This document shows positions 12,984 through 49,023 of a stretch of DNA of 64,000 nt, one piece after another (position 1 is the first letter of the stretch; the number at the start of each line of letters is the position of its first letter). This DNA comes from Bugula neritina (taxonomy: Eukaryota; Bryozoa; Gymnolaemata; Cheilostomatida; Bugulidae): positions 21,140,700 to 21,204,699 of the forward strand of contig OZ037768.1 in NCBI GenBank assembly GCA_964035545.1, written 5' to 3'. The notes under the pieces were generated by a model that did not search any database, was not told the DNA's origin, and saw only the letters and a list, made by a program, of their open reading frames with translations. The position numbers were made by a program, and so were the translations under genes.

Positions 12984-14060
12984 GTAGTAAATTTCGCAGT
13001 TCACTATGAGTAGTGGGTCAACTTATACAAAGCTATTTCACCAGGTTTCTTTCGATTTGAATAGAGTTTATTTAATGCCAATTATACAATAATAAAAGAG
13101 ACTACAATTAACATACACTGTTACATCATAGAGAGCTATTAGTACACAACTTTACTTTAACGCAATCCAGTCCTCTCTGCCGGGGAAGCTGTCTAACATG
13201 CTTCCACAATACATTGACAGCTCCGCCTACTGCTAATTGCCAGTTACACTTGATTGGCTGTCACGGTGGTGCCATCCTGACGACATGATGCCGTCGGCCT
13301 CACATGGCAGTCCGACATACCCCCTGTTCACATATCATTGCCGCACCATACGCCGCAACAGCAAATACCCGCCATCTTTGTTAACATCCGGGCTGAATCG
13401 TACCCCGGTATACGCTGCGGCATTGATCAAGCAGTGCTTGATTCAAAAAATCACGGCGGGCTCCCATTGGCTAAAGTTGATCTGGTACTAAAATTTAAAG
13501 AACATTTTTGCTAGTTTATTTTAATCGGTTATTTTTGATTTAATTTAACTAATTCAAAAATTTTAAAAGATTACAAAATCTTTATCCGGTTTGTTTAAAT
13601 TAGAATCAGCTTAAAAATCTAGCTTTCCCTAATCACAAAAGCACGCAAACCAAAAACTTAAAATTGATTTGGACGGCCTAAATATTCATTATTTAAATTA
13701 GTTTGCACAATTATTTTAAAAACAAATTTATTTAAAAGAAATATTTCTTTTTTAAATTGATTTTATCTAGCCAATGACGTTTTTATCACATCTTTTGAGA
13801 AGAATGTTGCGACAAATTTGTAAATAATATCCAAGTCACCACAGACAAAAATTAACCTCATTATGATTGGTCACAACTCAACGTCATGCGTTGTACTTCG
13901 CGTCAATGTGTGAACCCCTGTTGACAAAATGTAACAGCAGCGCCATTTTGTTTGTGCTGTTACGGTTCATGGTGCGGCAATGTGTGAACAGGGGGTTAGA
14001 GTTGACCCTTTCGATATAACATAAACTAACTAATACAATACTGAAATTCCTTACAATATT
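12984..14060. mobile_element. Insertion absent from the duplicated copy
   Basis: Copy 2 reads straight through here (AATATTATATTATGTGCC near 61325), while copy 1 carries about 1.07 kb extra. The extremities are weakly inverted (ATTGTAGTAAATTTC versus the reverse complement ATTGTAAGGAATTTC). No transposase frame is visible, so it is probably a non-autonomous DNA element or a composite. Confidence 0.55.
13320..13995. mobile_element. Inner inverted-repeat element
   Basis: The ends are inverted copies of CCCCCTGTTCACA..ATTGCCGCACCAT. A further subterminal copy (GTGTGAACCCCTG) lies at about 13908-13922. Length is about 676 bp. I see no clear target duplication and no coding sequence, and I do not recognise the family. 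Confidence 0.6.
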
Positions 14061-14894
14061 ATGTGCCACATAAAAAGTCAATGTTTTACAGGTGCAATAT
14101 TTACCTTATTATCTCCAGTATCTACTGTTCTAAGCTGAGTGCTTTACAGCCTCTATAAAGTATCTTATCTATAACTCACATGTCATGCAATTAGTATAAA
14201 TACTGAGGGATGTCAAATCCCATCCCTTCTTTATATTTTCTATAATAAACATCAGGCTCTGTTGGTGATAAATGATAATATTCTAGTAACTGTATATGGG
14301 GAGGGCTATATGCATGACCTCATTCTTACACTGCGAGCCTGCCTAGTGAGAAGGTGAAGGGTGGCTGTAATTTTATACCTTTAACTAGAATACAGAATAA
14401 AATGACTCACTAATAGCTAGAGAAATGTCTACTCATTTTATAATGTAGATTGCTATAGTGTCTAAAATTTATTCAGATATAGCTTTCTACCAGACTGCTA
14501 TATTTATAGATATTGCCTCATTCTGTTTATCAGAGACTAAGTTAGCTATATAGTATACTTATAGCCAGGTGATCTGACATTTAAATAAATAATAGAAATA
14601 ATATGGGACTATAAGCTTAGAAATGTTACATTACAAGTTATTTAGAGTTTGTGTTGTGACAGTTGAATATAGGAAATTCTATTTTTAACTCTGTACATTT
14701 CCTACAATAATGTTTTTGTGGATAAGTTATCGTTATCAATAATTTAAAAAGACATTGTATAACTTCTTATCCCCCTCTGAATTCAGATAAGACATGTGCC
14801 ATGAAGAGATGGATCAGACTGTGTTATACTAAAGTGTAATGGAGAGCTCATTACTTACTGTATCTAGACTACCTTAACACACAGAGTCAGTAAC

Positions 14895-41607
<26,713 letters not shown>

Positions 41608-42315
41608 ATAGACTTAGCACTTTGAAAAACTATAGTTGCCTGTTATTCTATATTCCTGCCCCTCCTCCTCTCTCTCTCTATCTACTTGGAGGCTATGCTA
41701 AACACAAACAATTTTATATTTCTAGATGCTAGTGGTTTGCCGATTCTCTTATAATAATATAGATTTGGTTTTATGTATATCACAACTTCTGTGTCCCTGA
41801 AAAAGTGTAGAAATAATTATTTTCAAATATTATAGTCACATATTTCCACTGCTTTATATATACATTTATTTTCTGATGATTATGTTAACAGAAGCCTGTT
41901 CGTGACTCTATAAACGCTAATCAAATTGATGCAAGGCTCTAAGAAAATAACTTTATATCAAGTATTGGTTAGAAACTGCATTATTAATAAATAATAGTTT
42001 AATTCATTTGCAATATTTATATATCCATTAAATATAGCAATTGCCAATTTTACAAATATTTGTGAGAATTGAAACTACAACTGCATAAAGTAACTGATAC
42101 TATTTTTACACCACAGAACTGTGTCCAGTATTTTTATTGCAATCATAGAAGAGATCAGCATTTGGAGTTATGTTCTTGTTTTAGATCGACGGTATTATTC
42201 CATGAATCTCCAATTTCAGCAGCAGTTACTCTCACATGCATATCTATATAATGTAGATTGTAATCTAGTCTAAAATGTAACCATAAATATACATACACAA
42301 TACACATATAAAACT

Positions 42316-42970
42316 TTGTGAGTTCAGCACAGAAAAATGTATAGTTTTCTTCAATACAACTTCACAATACTATTTTACTCAACTATGATTATATCATATG
42401 GAATAAGTGGTGGTTGGACAGAGAGCCCATTCTATGTAGTGGTGAATATACAGTCAGGATTGAAATTACGAGACCACCCACAAATAATTTATGTTGCTAT
42501 AGTAATTCATATTTTGCTCAATATTTATAAAGCAATACACTACAATATCCCACCAATGGAAAGCTAAATAATATATTCTCTGCAAGAATATATTCAATTC
42601 TCCTTGTGCTATCAATTAATAAAACATAAAAGAATCATTATCCTTATCATTACCATTCTAGTATGGAATGCAACTATAATCATACTCTCGCAAAACCTTG
42701 TAAGTTTAGCACAGAAATATGTCTAGTTTTCTTCCATGCAACTTCACAATACTATTTTACTCAACTATGATTATAACATATGAATGAGTGGTGGTTGGAC
42801 AGATAGCTCATTCCGTGCAGTGCAGTGCAGGATTAAAGTTATGGAACCACCCACAAATAATTTATGTCGGTGGTCCTATATTTTGCTCAATATTTATAAG
42901 GAAATACAATACAATACAATATTCCATCAATGGAAAGTTAAATAATATGTTTTTTACAAACATCTTTTAA
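42316..42970. repeat. Tandem duplication, period about 382 bp
   Basis: 42316-42590 and 42698-42970 share long blocks such as CACAATACTATTTTACTCAA and CACCCACAAATAATTTATGT. No coding function is apparent. Confidence 0.88.
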
Positions 42971-43422
42971 ATTATCCTTGTGCTATCAATAATTATTAAA
43001 AAATAAAGGAATTATCATCTAACACAATTGAACCTGATTAAACTAACTAAAACATGTTCGATTTTTATCTGCTACAGTAGAATGTTGCTTTTAAAATCTT
43101 TAATCTTTGTTTTTTATATAAAGGTATATATTTAGGCTTGCTCTGCTTTTTCAAGCTAAAAATAAAAGCTAGTTTTTAAAAAAATTCTTTTGTTCAAAAA
43201 AAGCTTAAGCTTTAAATATAATTTATATATTTCACAGTATCTTCGGTTTGGTTGCAATTCAGAAAGCCTAAACACCTATGTGTTTAGACAAACAGATTAC
43301 CTTATTTTATTCAACAAACTTTCCCAGGGTGTAGCTGAAAAAATTCTAAAGAGCTGCATTTAAAGTGTCAGCCTAAATTCCTCTGAATTCAGCAACTTCA
43401 GTATTTAGTTCTACTTCTAGAC

Positions 43423-43467
43423 AATGGCAAAAGGGTATCGTCATGTAATTCCAAAGCTGGTAGATCA
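43423..43467 (+). CDS. Candidate first exon, unknown gene
   Basis: ATGGCAAAAGGG... encodes MAKGYRHVIPKLVDQ and ends at CAG|GTATGT. There is no partner exon I can support downstream; the Gypsy 3 insertion follows within 300 bp. Confidence 0.22.
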
Positions 43468-43910
43468 GGTATGTTACATAATCCATCTACCTTGCTTCAT
43501 ACCATCATTATAGAAAAAGAATGAAAAGTGATAAGCTATTTTACACTCTTAACATGGTTACCATAGTTACACACATACTCAGTGGTCTGTTGCATATGGT
43601 GTCATACACATTATAGTAGTTGTTAGCATATTATTATAATTAATAGTGTATATGCAAGAGATACATAATTATATATATAGCACTACTTATATATAATATA
43701 TATAGACCACTAATTATAATAATGTATTTATAACTGTTGTTATGATTTTGCGGGTTTATTGAAACAGATTAAGTAGTCTGCATGCCAGTACTATTAATTG
43801 TTGAATAAAAGTCTTTGTAAAATGTTGATTCTAATAGCCTTTATTGATATATATAGTAGTTTCCTCTGCGAGCTCCAGTGTTAGACTGATTTGATAGTGG
43901 AAATGCTCGC

Positions 43911-43922
43911 CTTTATATACTG
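43911..43922 (-). promoter_or_regulatory. TATA box of the Gypsy 3 LTR
   Basis: The minus strand reads GCAGTATATAAAGGCGAGC. It lies downstream (in transcription sense) of the palindrome array. Confidence 0.65.
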
Positions 43923-43959
43923 CAAAAAGTTCCTGCCACTATGGGGGTCCAAAAATCGG

Positions 43960-44071
43960 CCGAATTCGGAGTTCCGGTTGCCGACTTCGGAAGAATCCAT
44001 CCGAAATCGGACACATCTCTCCAAAGTCGAACATACCCCTTCCGAAATCGCGCCCTGGGTTCCGACTTCGG
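43960..44071 (-). promoter_or_regulatory. Six palindromic operators at about 20-bp spacing in the LTR
   Basis: CCGAATTCGG (43960), CCGACTTCGG (43981), CCGAAATCGG (44001), CCAAAGTCGA (44021), CCGAAATCGC (44042) and CCGACTTCGG (44062) form a regular array. Steps are 21, 20, 20, 21 and 20 bp, two DNA turns each, with non-conserved spacers of about 10 bp. The consensus CCGANNTCGG is a 10-bp palindrome. Position upstream of the TATA box suggests an enhancer bound by a dimeric factor; the factor is unknown. Confidence 0.82.
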
Positions 44072-44364
44072 CGAACCTCAGCTCACATAAATTGTTGCAG
44101 ATTACTATAAAAGAAGTGGCAGGCAAACATAACTCCAAAAACTATTACAGTAACTTAAAAACAAACAATAAAAATAGGAAGGCAATTCACAATTATTACG
44201 CTATTCACTACGCTAAGAGCTAAGCTATATTTACAATATTTGAGGCATTAGAAAGCTACGCAAGGAGCTTAGCTATAATTACATTTAACAGTATTTACAA
44301 AGTTACTCCAAGTCCATTATAATAGTGACGCAATATAATTATTAGAGCGTTAAAATCCATTACA

Positions 44365-44378
44365 TTCTCCCCCCATCG
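44365..44378 (-). promoter_or_regulatory. Polypurine tract of Gypsy 3
   Basis: The minus strand reads CGATGGGGGGAGAA, immediately before the LTR start TGTAATGG. Confidence 0.7.
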
Positions 44379-44465
44379 AAAAGCATCTCCTTTTTCGATA
44401 ACAAAAAAACAATTTGGTCTCCTTCCGGGAGTTGATTGCTGGTGGTTCGCAGTTGTTTGTCTCAG

Positions 44466-44765
44466 TCATCGGATTCGGCGTATCAGGCTCTCTATCTCCC
44501 TTGTGCATTGATCGAGGTGGCAGGATAAGGCCTGGATCCTTCCGTCTAAGTCACTTCTCTGGATGAGGTCAAAGTCGGCGGTAGGTCTAGGGCACCGTTG
44601 CCCACTTGGGTCAACACTAGGTGGGTGGCCGTCTACTACGTGTCTGGGCTGGTTTGCGAGTTGCTGTACCTGGAGTTGTCCTGCAATTTCAGGGCTACTC
44701 TGCATCCGAGGCTTGGAGTCTTTACCCGTACTGGGTGAACAACTCGATGACTGGGTACCAGTCAA
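44466..44765 (-). CDS. Short downstream frame of Gypsy 3
   Basis: 99 codons after pol, starting MTGTQSSSCSPSTGKDSK and ending with a charged helix (REIESLIRRIR). It has the position of ORF3 in Gypsy 1 but lacks the zinc finger; it may be an unrelated or eroded frame. Confidence 0.35.
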   Translation of the reverse strand: MTGTQSSSCSPSTGKDSKPRMQSSPEIAGQLQVQQLANQPRHVVDGHPPSVDPSGQRCPRPTADFDLIQRSDLDGRIQALSCHLDQCTREIESLIRRIR

Positions 44766-44786
44766 TCGCCCTACGTGATAATCAGC

Positions 44787-45407
44787 CTAGTACTTTGGGG
44801 GTTTCCTGTCTCTTCTGGCTCTCTCCAAAGTGTTGGAGACGGAGGTATCTGGCCGGTCTGAAATGTGGTGTATGGGAGGTACTTCCTCCAGGTTTCCTGG
44901 TGGTGTGACTGGTCCTGGGTTATCTGGCGGTGGTGGGAGGTCCTCTATCTGAGTGGGCCTGGTGGGTGGATCCGGAGTGGGAGGAATTGAGGGTGGGTTC
45001 TGTGGCTGATGTCTCAAGCTATTGCCGGCTTCCTCGGGATCACGAATAAAAATTTCCCAGTCCCTGGGTCGATTCCGCCTTCCACGGGATATGGGTTGTC
45101 GTGCTGGTTCGAGCAATGGTGGTGCCTGTCCTGCGGCTTCTGGACTACCGCAGTAGGGTTTTAACCGCTGCTCGTTTTGGACAGATATCTGTCTTGAGTG
45201 CTCCACACGATATGTGTGGTTGGGTAAAACCTCTACTACGCAGTAGGGGCCGACGAACTTAGGCTGTAATTTAGCCGATTGCCCGCGACGCCTACGGTAG
45301 CTGACCATCCACACCCAGTCCCCTTCTCGATATAAGGGAGGCTCCTTGGAATCTTTTGTCCGAACTGCCCACTGCTTCTCCCTCAATGCGTCATAGGCTT
45401 TCCTCAT
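44787..45407 (-). pseudogene. Gypsy 3 pol C-terminus (GPY/F module and tail)
   Basis: It reads KFVGPYCVVEVLPNHTYRVE and a Pro-rich tail ending RRDRKPPKY. It follows the integrase piece after a frameshift near 45415 (stop TAG in the IHEYV frame). The Gln in ISVQNEQ is the residue replaced by TAG in Gypsy 1. Confidence 0.8.
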
Positions 45408-45424
45408 GGTCTCGACCAGCTTCC

Positions 45425-45892
45425 CTATACATATTCGTGTATGAGAAATTCGGGAGCCGGAACATGGTAAGTGAGATGCTCCTTGACTCTAGTTTCACGG
45501 CCCAACATCATCAGATTAGGTGTTTCCTGTGTACTGGAGAGAGGGGTACTCCAATATGCTCGCATAATCTGTGGTAACATAATGTCCCACTCTTCTTGGC
45601 TCCTCCCCAACAAGAGACTTCGAAGGGCGTCACTCAGCATCCGATTATTCCTTTCTACCACTCCGTTTCCTTGAGGGTGGTACGGGGTGGTCCGGCTCTG
45701 ATTCACCCCCCCCCATACTTTGCAAAGGTCCTTCATTAGTTCTGATTGAAATTGAGCGCCCTGGTCAGTGTGTATCTGTTCCGGTAGGCCGAAGTAACAG
45801 AACACGTGTTGGTCCAGGACCCGAGCTACTGTGGGTGCCGATGCATCGGGGATAGCCAGGGCGTCTGCTCCACGCACCGTGGGCAGGCTCAA
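45425..45892 (-). pseudogene. Gypsy 3 integrase core fragment
   Basis: It keeps the second Asp (IHTDQGAQFQ) and Glu (NGVVERNNRML) of the DDE triad. The first Asp and everything back to RT is deleted. At the junction RT sequence (GTGCGTGGAGC) meets integrase sequence (AGACGCCCTGGC) with a short shared GTGG. Confidence 0.85.
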
Positions 45893-45938
45893 TCAGATCC
45901 CGGTTGAAAAGATCTTGCACCTGCTGGCTCACCTCCTT

Positions 45939-46797
45939 TATAATTAAATAGATTTTCTATTTAGGCTGCTATAATAAGTTCTTATAATTATACTTTATAA
46001 GTGGACATATTGTGAATACATTATTTATTTAAAGCTCAGAAAATGTTAATGGAAATTGTCTATGTTACAGCCAACAAGCAAATTTATTTCATAAAAGCAA
46101 TTTTAAAGACTTTTCTTGTTATTCAGCTATTTACAGGCAAATCAATAATTTCCAACCATAAGTAGTTTCATTCACTCAAGAACATTATCACTGATAAAGT
46201 TTTGCTATGGCAAACTTTGTAATGCTACAGACCTGTTAGTTGGTGTACAAGTCAGTGCAAAACCAGTTATAACCGCACACCTGATTATCAACAATTAACT
46301 AGTAATGACTGAGGGAATGGGAAACAACTCAAGTGTTTTTATATTTTATTATTGTAAAAAAGGTAAGTTTACAAGCAGTAAAAATAAATTGTAGTAGTAA
46401 AATTGACCACGTAGTAAAATAGCTTTAACAGAAGAAACAAACTCAATTGCTTGCAATTACATGGCTGTGTCTCTTATTATATTAGCTGGTCTCTGATTAC
46501 AAATAATATAAAATATAATACAGTGCTACATCTGTATATCTCATGGTTCCAGTTAAATAACAGAAGTCTAAAAGTAACGTTTTGTGGTTTATGTATGTGT
46601 TTACAGGGTCAAAAAGGCCAAATTTAACAAATCCGTAAATTAATGAATTGACTCTCTTATTCTACTATCTCACTAATTTAGATTTTAGAATCCACAGCTT
46701 AGTGAGGAAGCACTGTATATTAATAAAAATACAGAAGAGTAAAATGCATATTTCTAATTACATCATACAAATATTGAAATGTATTCCATGCAAGCTA
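45939..46797. other. Intergenic DNA, 3' flank of the D8C gene
   Basis: AT-rich. The part from about 45943 to 46500 has a diverged copy at about 52430-52770. An ATG with a good donor (46305) is noted but not called. Confidence 0.55.
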
Positions 46798-49023
46798 CTA
46801 ATCAGAATCAACGTTCATTCCACAGAAGGCCCAGTAGCAAGAGCCAGTTCCAAACACTTTGTAAATGTAGTCACCAGGCCTCTCGGAGCACTTCTGGACC
46901 AGCATAGAGTTTGGCTGAGGCCATGTGTACCTATACACAGACATAACATTACATAATATATTTTATTACCCAATGCTATTCCATGTGCATTCCTTTATTT
47001 ATATATGACATTAATTAGTTAGTGTTTCACACTTGGGAGCTAAACTATACAGTATATAGTTACTTGTCAATATCAATAGCTACTGTAATAACGTATTAAT
47101 TATTGTGACACCGCAGTGATTATTGTGATACTGTATAAAAGTTATTGTAACAATTAATAATAATTTTAGCAATGTATTAGTAATTATAGAAAAATAACCA
47201 ACCATGAGCAATCTCCATTCCAGCTACCATATATGGGCACCCGGTGTATATCTCCCACTACACTTGGCATAGGGGCATTAGTCCAGAATCCTCCATGACT
47301 TCCACAGGAGTAATCAAGAGGACATCTGTTAGACATTTGTGAGCCAGCAGATCCTGTGAATCTTTCCATGTATTAAATAAACAGTCTCAGTGAATTCACA
47401 TATTAATTAGTTAGAGATTGTATTCTGGGCTTGTGGAAGCTTTAGCCTTAGAACTTATTGAAAACAAGTTAACTGAGTTATTCTTTCTTATAATTTAGCT
47501 TAGCTTCAGCTTAAAAGCTGTATCCTGGACTAGAAGTTCTGCAAACAGTTGTGGTTTGGAAAATCTGTAAACCTGAAATTTATAGACCATATTGACAACA
47601 AGTTAACTAGGGTATTCTTTTGTATAAATTAGCCTCTTCATTGGCTATTTATCTTTTGTTGCTGCAACTAGATCATGTATATTTGGCAATTTTATTGAAT
47701 ATATTTTACTCATTTACATGTATATACTGCTATTTGTTTACATGATATAATTTTGTAGCCTATTTTGTTATATGAAAACAAGTATATTGTAGAGCCAAGT
47801 GATTGAAGGCTAAAATAGCAAATTAAGAATTCTAAGTTGTATATTGTGTACTCAGTATGCACCTGAACCAGTGTTGTCCTCTATGTAACTCCCGGTCACA
47901 TGCATAAAACCCATTGGCTGGTAAGAGATTAGAGCCCTCTAAGTCTAATCTCCATGATCCAGTGAGATTCACAGTGTCCATTGATTGACAAGGACCTGAA
48001 ATATACAGCACAGGGTTCTTCATAAGATATAATAACTCAACTTGACTATTTGGGTGTAATTTGAACAGTTTTTTAATTGAATTATGCACGTTTTTTATTG
48101 CTGCATATAACAAACAAATAATACTGTTTTAATTCATCACAGTTTTAGAAAAAAATGTTATTCTAATTTTTGATCAAGTAAATACATATACTTGGAATTT
48201 CCCATCTGCATGAGTCAGAATATTAGTTGGATGAGTAAGAAGTAGTATATAAGTATATATACATCCACAAGTTCACAAATATAAACAACAGAGTTCACAT
48301 ACCGAATATAGATGGTTGGTTAGAAGGTTGACTTGTGGGTGACAGAACTGTAGGAGCTGGAGTTGTTGGGTTGGGATCCTCAGACTCTCCCTCTAGGTCA
48401 CATTCATCTAAGAGATCTCGTAACAACAGTCTCAAAGATTCTTCAGATTGCCTCTTCTTCCTGGCACCTATATTTATATACACTGATTTATATCAAGTGT
48501 TTACAACAGCATTGTATGTTCTATATAATATAATTTGTCAGGTTGCATCGGATGTCGGCTATAATAAAGCCATGAATTAACTGGTTGTAAGTCAGTATAT
48601 TCAATATAGATAGGATTATACCATTATGGCCAGTTACATATTTAACATAATATTATAAATGTAACTTTTGCCAAAGATAAAAACATGTGCAATAATGGCC
48701 AAATTAAGAGAAGCCTGTATTCTATATGAAGGATCTATAGCAACAGAGGTTTTGTTCGCAAGAGTTTCTCTAAAAAAATTTGTAAAAAGCAATTGAAACA
48801 GTTAAGCTAATGATTGTCAAAGATTTGCTGCTTTTAGTTAATTGGTTAGAGACTCACCACTAGTCCTGAGGTCAGCGTGGCAGTGCTGCTCGATGTTTGA
48901 CATCAGAATGTTTACTTTCTCATCTGTCGTATCCTTCAACTCATTCTTTCTCTTCAGCTCTTTTAAGGAAAGGTCTGCATTAGCTGAAATGACTAAACAT
49001 AATACGCAGTAAACCCAAAACAT
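46798..49023 (-). CDS. Secreted D8C-domain protein (5 exons, 251 aa)
   Basis: Minus-strand exons in order: 49023-48858, 48467-48303, 47995-47863, 47361-47203 and 46930-46798. They total 756 nt and all phases agree (1, 1, 2, 2). The protein starts MFWVYCVLCLVISANADLSL, a clear signal peptide. A likely furin site RKKRQ follows at about residue 58, then a Pro/Thr-rich linker, then a domain with eight cysteines (GPC, ACD, NRC, SCG, GDC, QKC, SCY, FCG). Order and motifs (SWRLDLEG, HWFRFTGSAGSQM, CGSHGG, DYIYKV) match the D8C domain of uromodulin, GP2 and OIT3. It probably acts outside the cell. No ZP domain or anchor is present. The exon 4 acceptor and donor (GGAAAG; TG|GTTGGT) are weak. Confidence 0.85.

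Larger units (their letters stand above)
7820..14740. repeat. Segmental duplication, copy 1
   Basis: This interval is collinear with 57460-61995. Shared landmarks include GGTGGATTTAA (8000/57763), CCAATCACAAA (8914/59041), CATTTCTGATCGTGAAATAA (11634/59996) and TTTTTGTGGATAAG (14713/61982). Most of the extra length here comes from a hAT insertion (9268-10933) and another insertion (about 12984-14060), both absent from copy 2. Two minus-strand frames (11260-11637 and 12238-12426) look mildly protein-like, but copy 2 breaks both with stops or indels, so I do not call them genes. Confidence 0.9.
41608..43737. other. Intergenic DNA downstream of the caspase fusion
   Basis: The presumed 3' UTR is followed by AT-rich DNA. 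A tandem duplication lies at 42316-42970. A possible first exon (ATG at 43423) is listed separately. I see no other features. Confidence 0.6.
43738..44364 (-). repeat. 3' LTR of Gypsy 3 (627 bp)
   Basis: Read on the minus strand it starts TGTAATGGATTTTAACG and ends CATAACA. The polypurine tract precedes it. It contains an operator array and a TATA box. Confidence 0.8.
43738..45938 (-). mobile_element. Truncated Gypsy retrotransposon (Gypsy 3)
   Basis: Minus strand. The 3' LTR (43738-44364) is preceded by a polypurine tract, and integrase and pol tail lie at 44787-45892. A short RT start (45893-45938, EVSQQVQDLFNRDLI) is joined directly to integrase, so most of RT and RNase H is deleted. The 5' part and 5' LTR are missing. 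It is related to Gypsy 1 but has a different LTR. Confidence 0.88.

Noticed and set aside
46305-46362. ATG frame followed by AAAAAG|GTAAGT
   Set aside because: A similar ATGACTGAGGGAAT occurs at 54401, but no following exon can be supported in either place.
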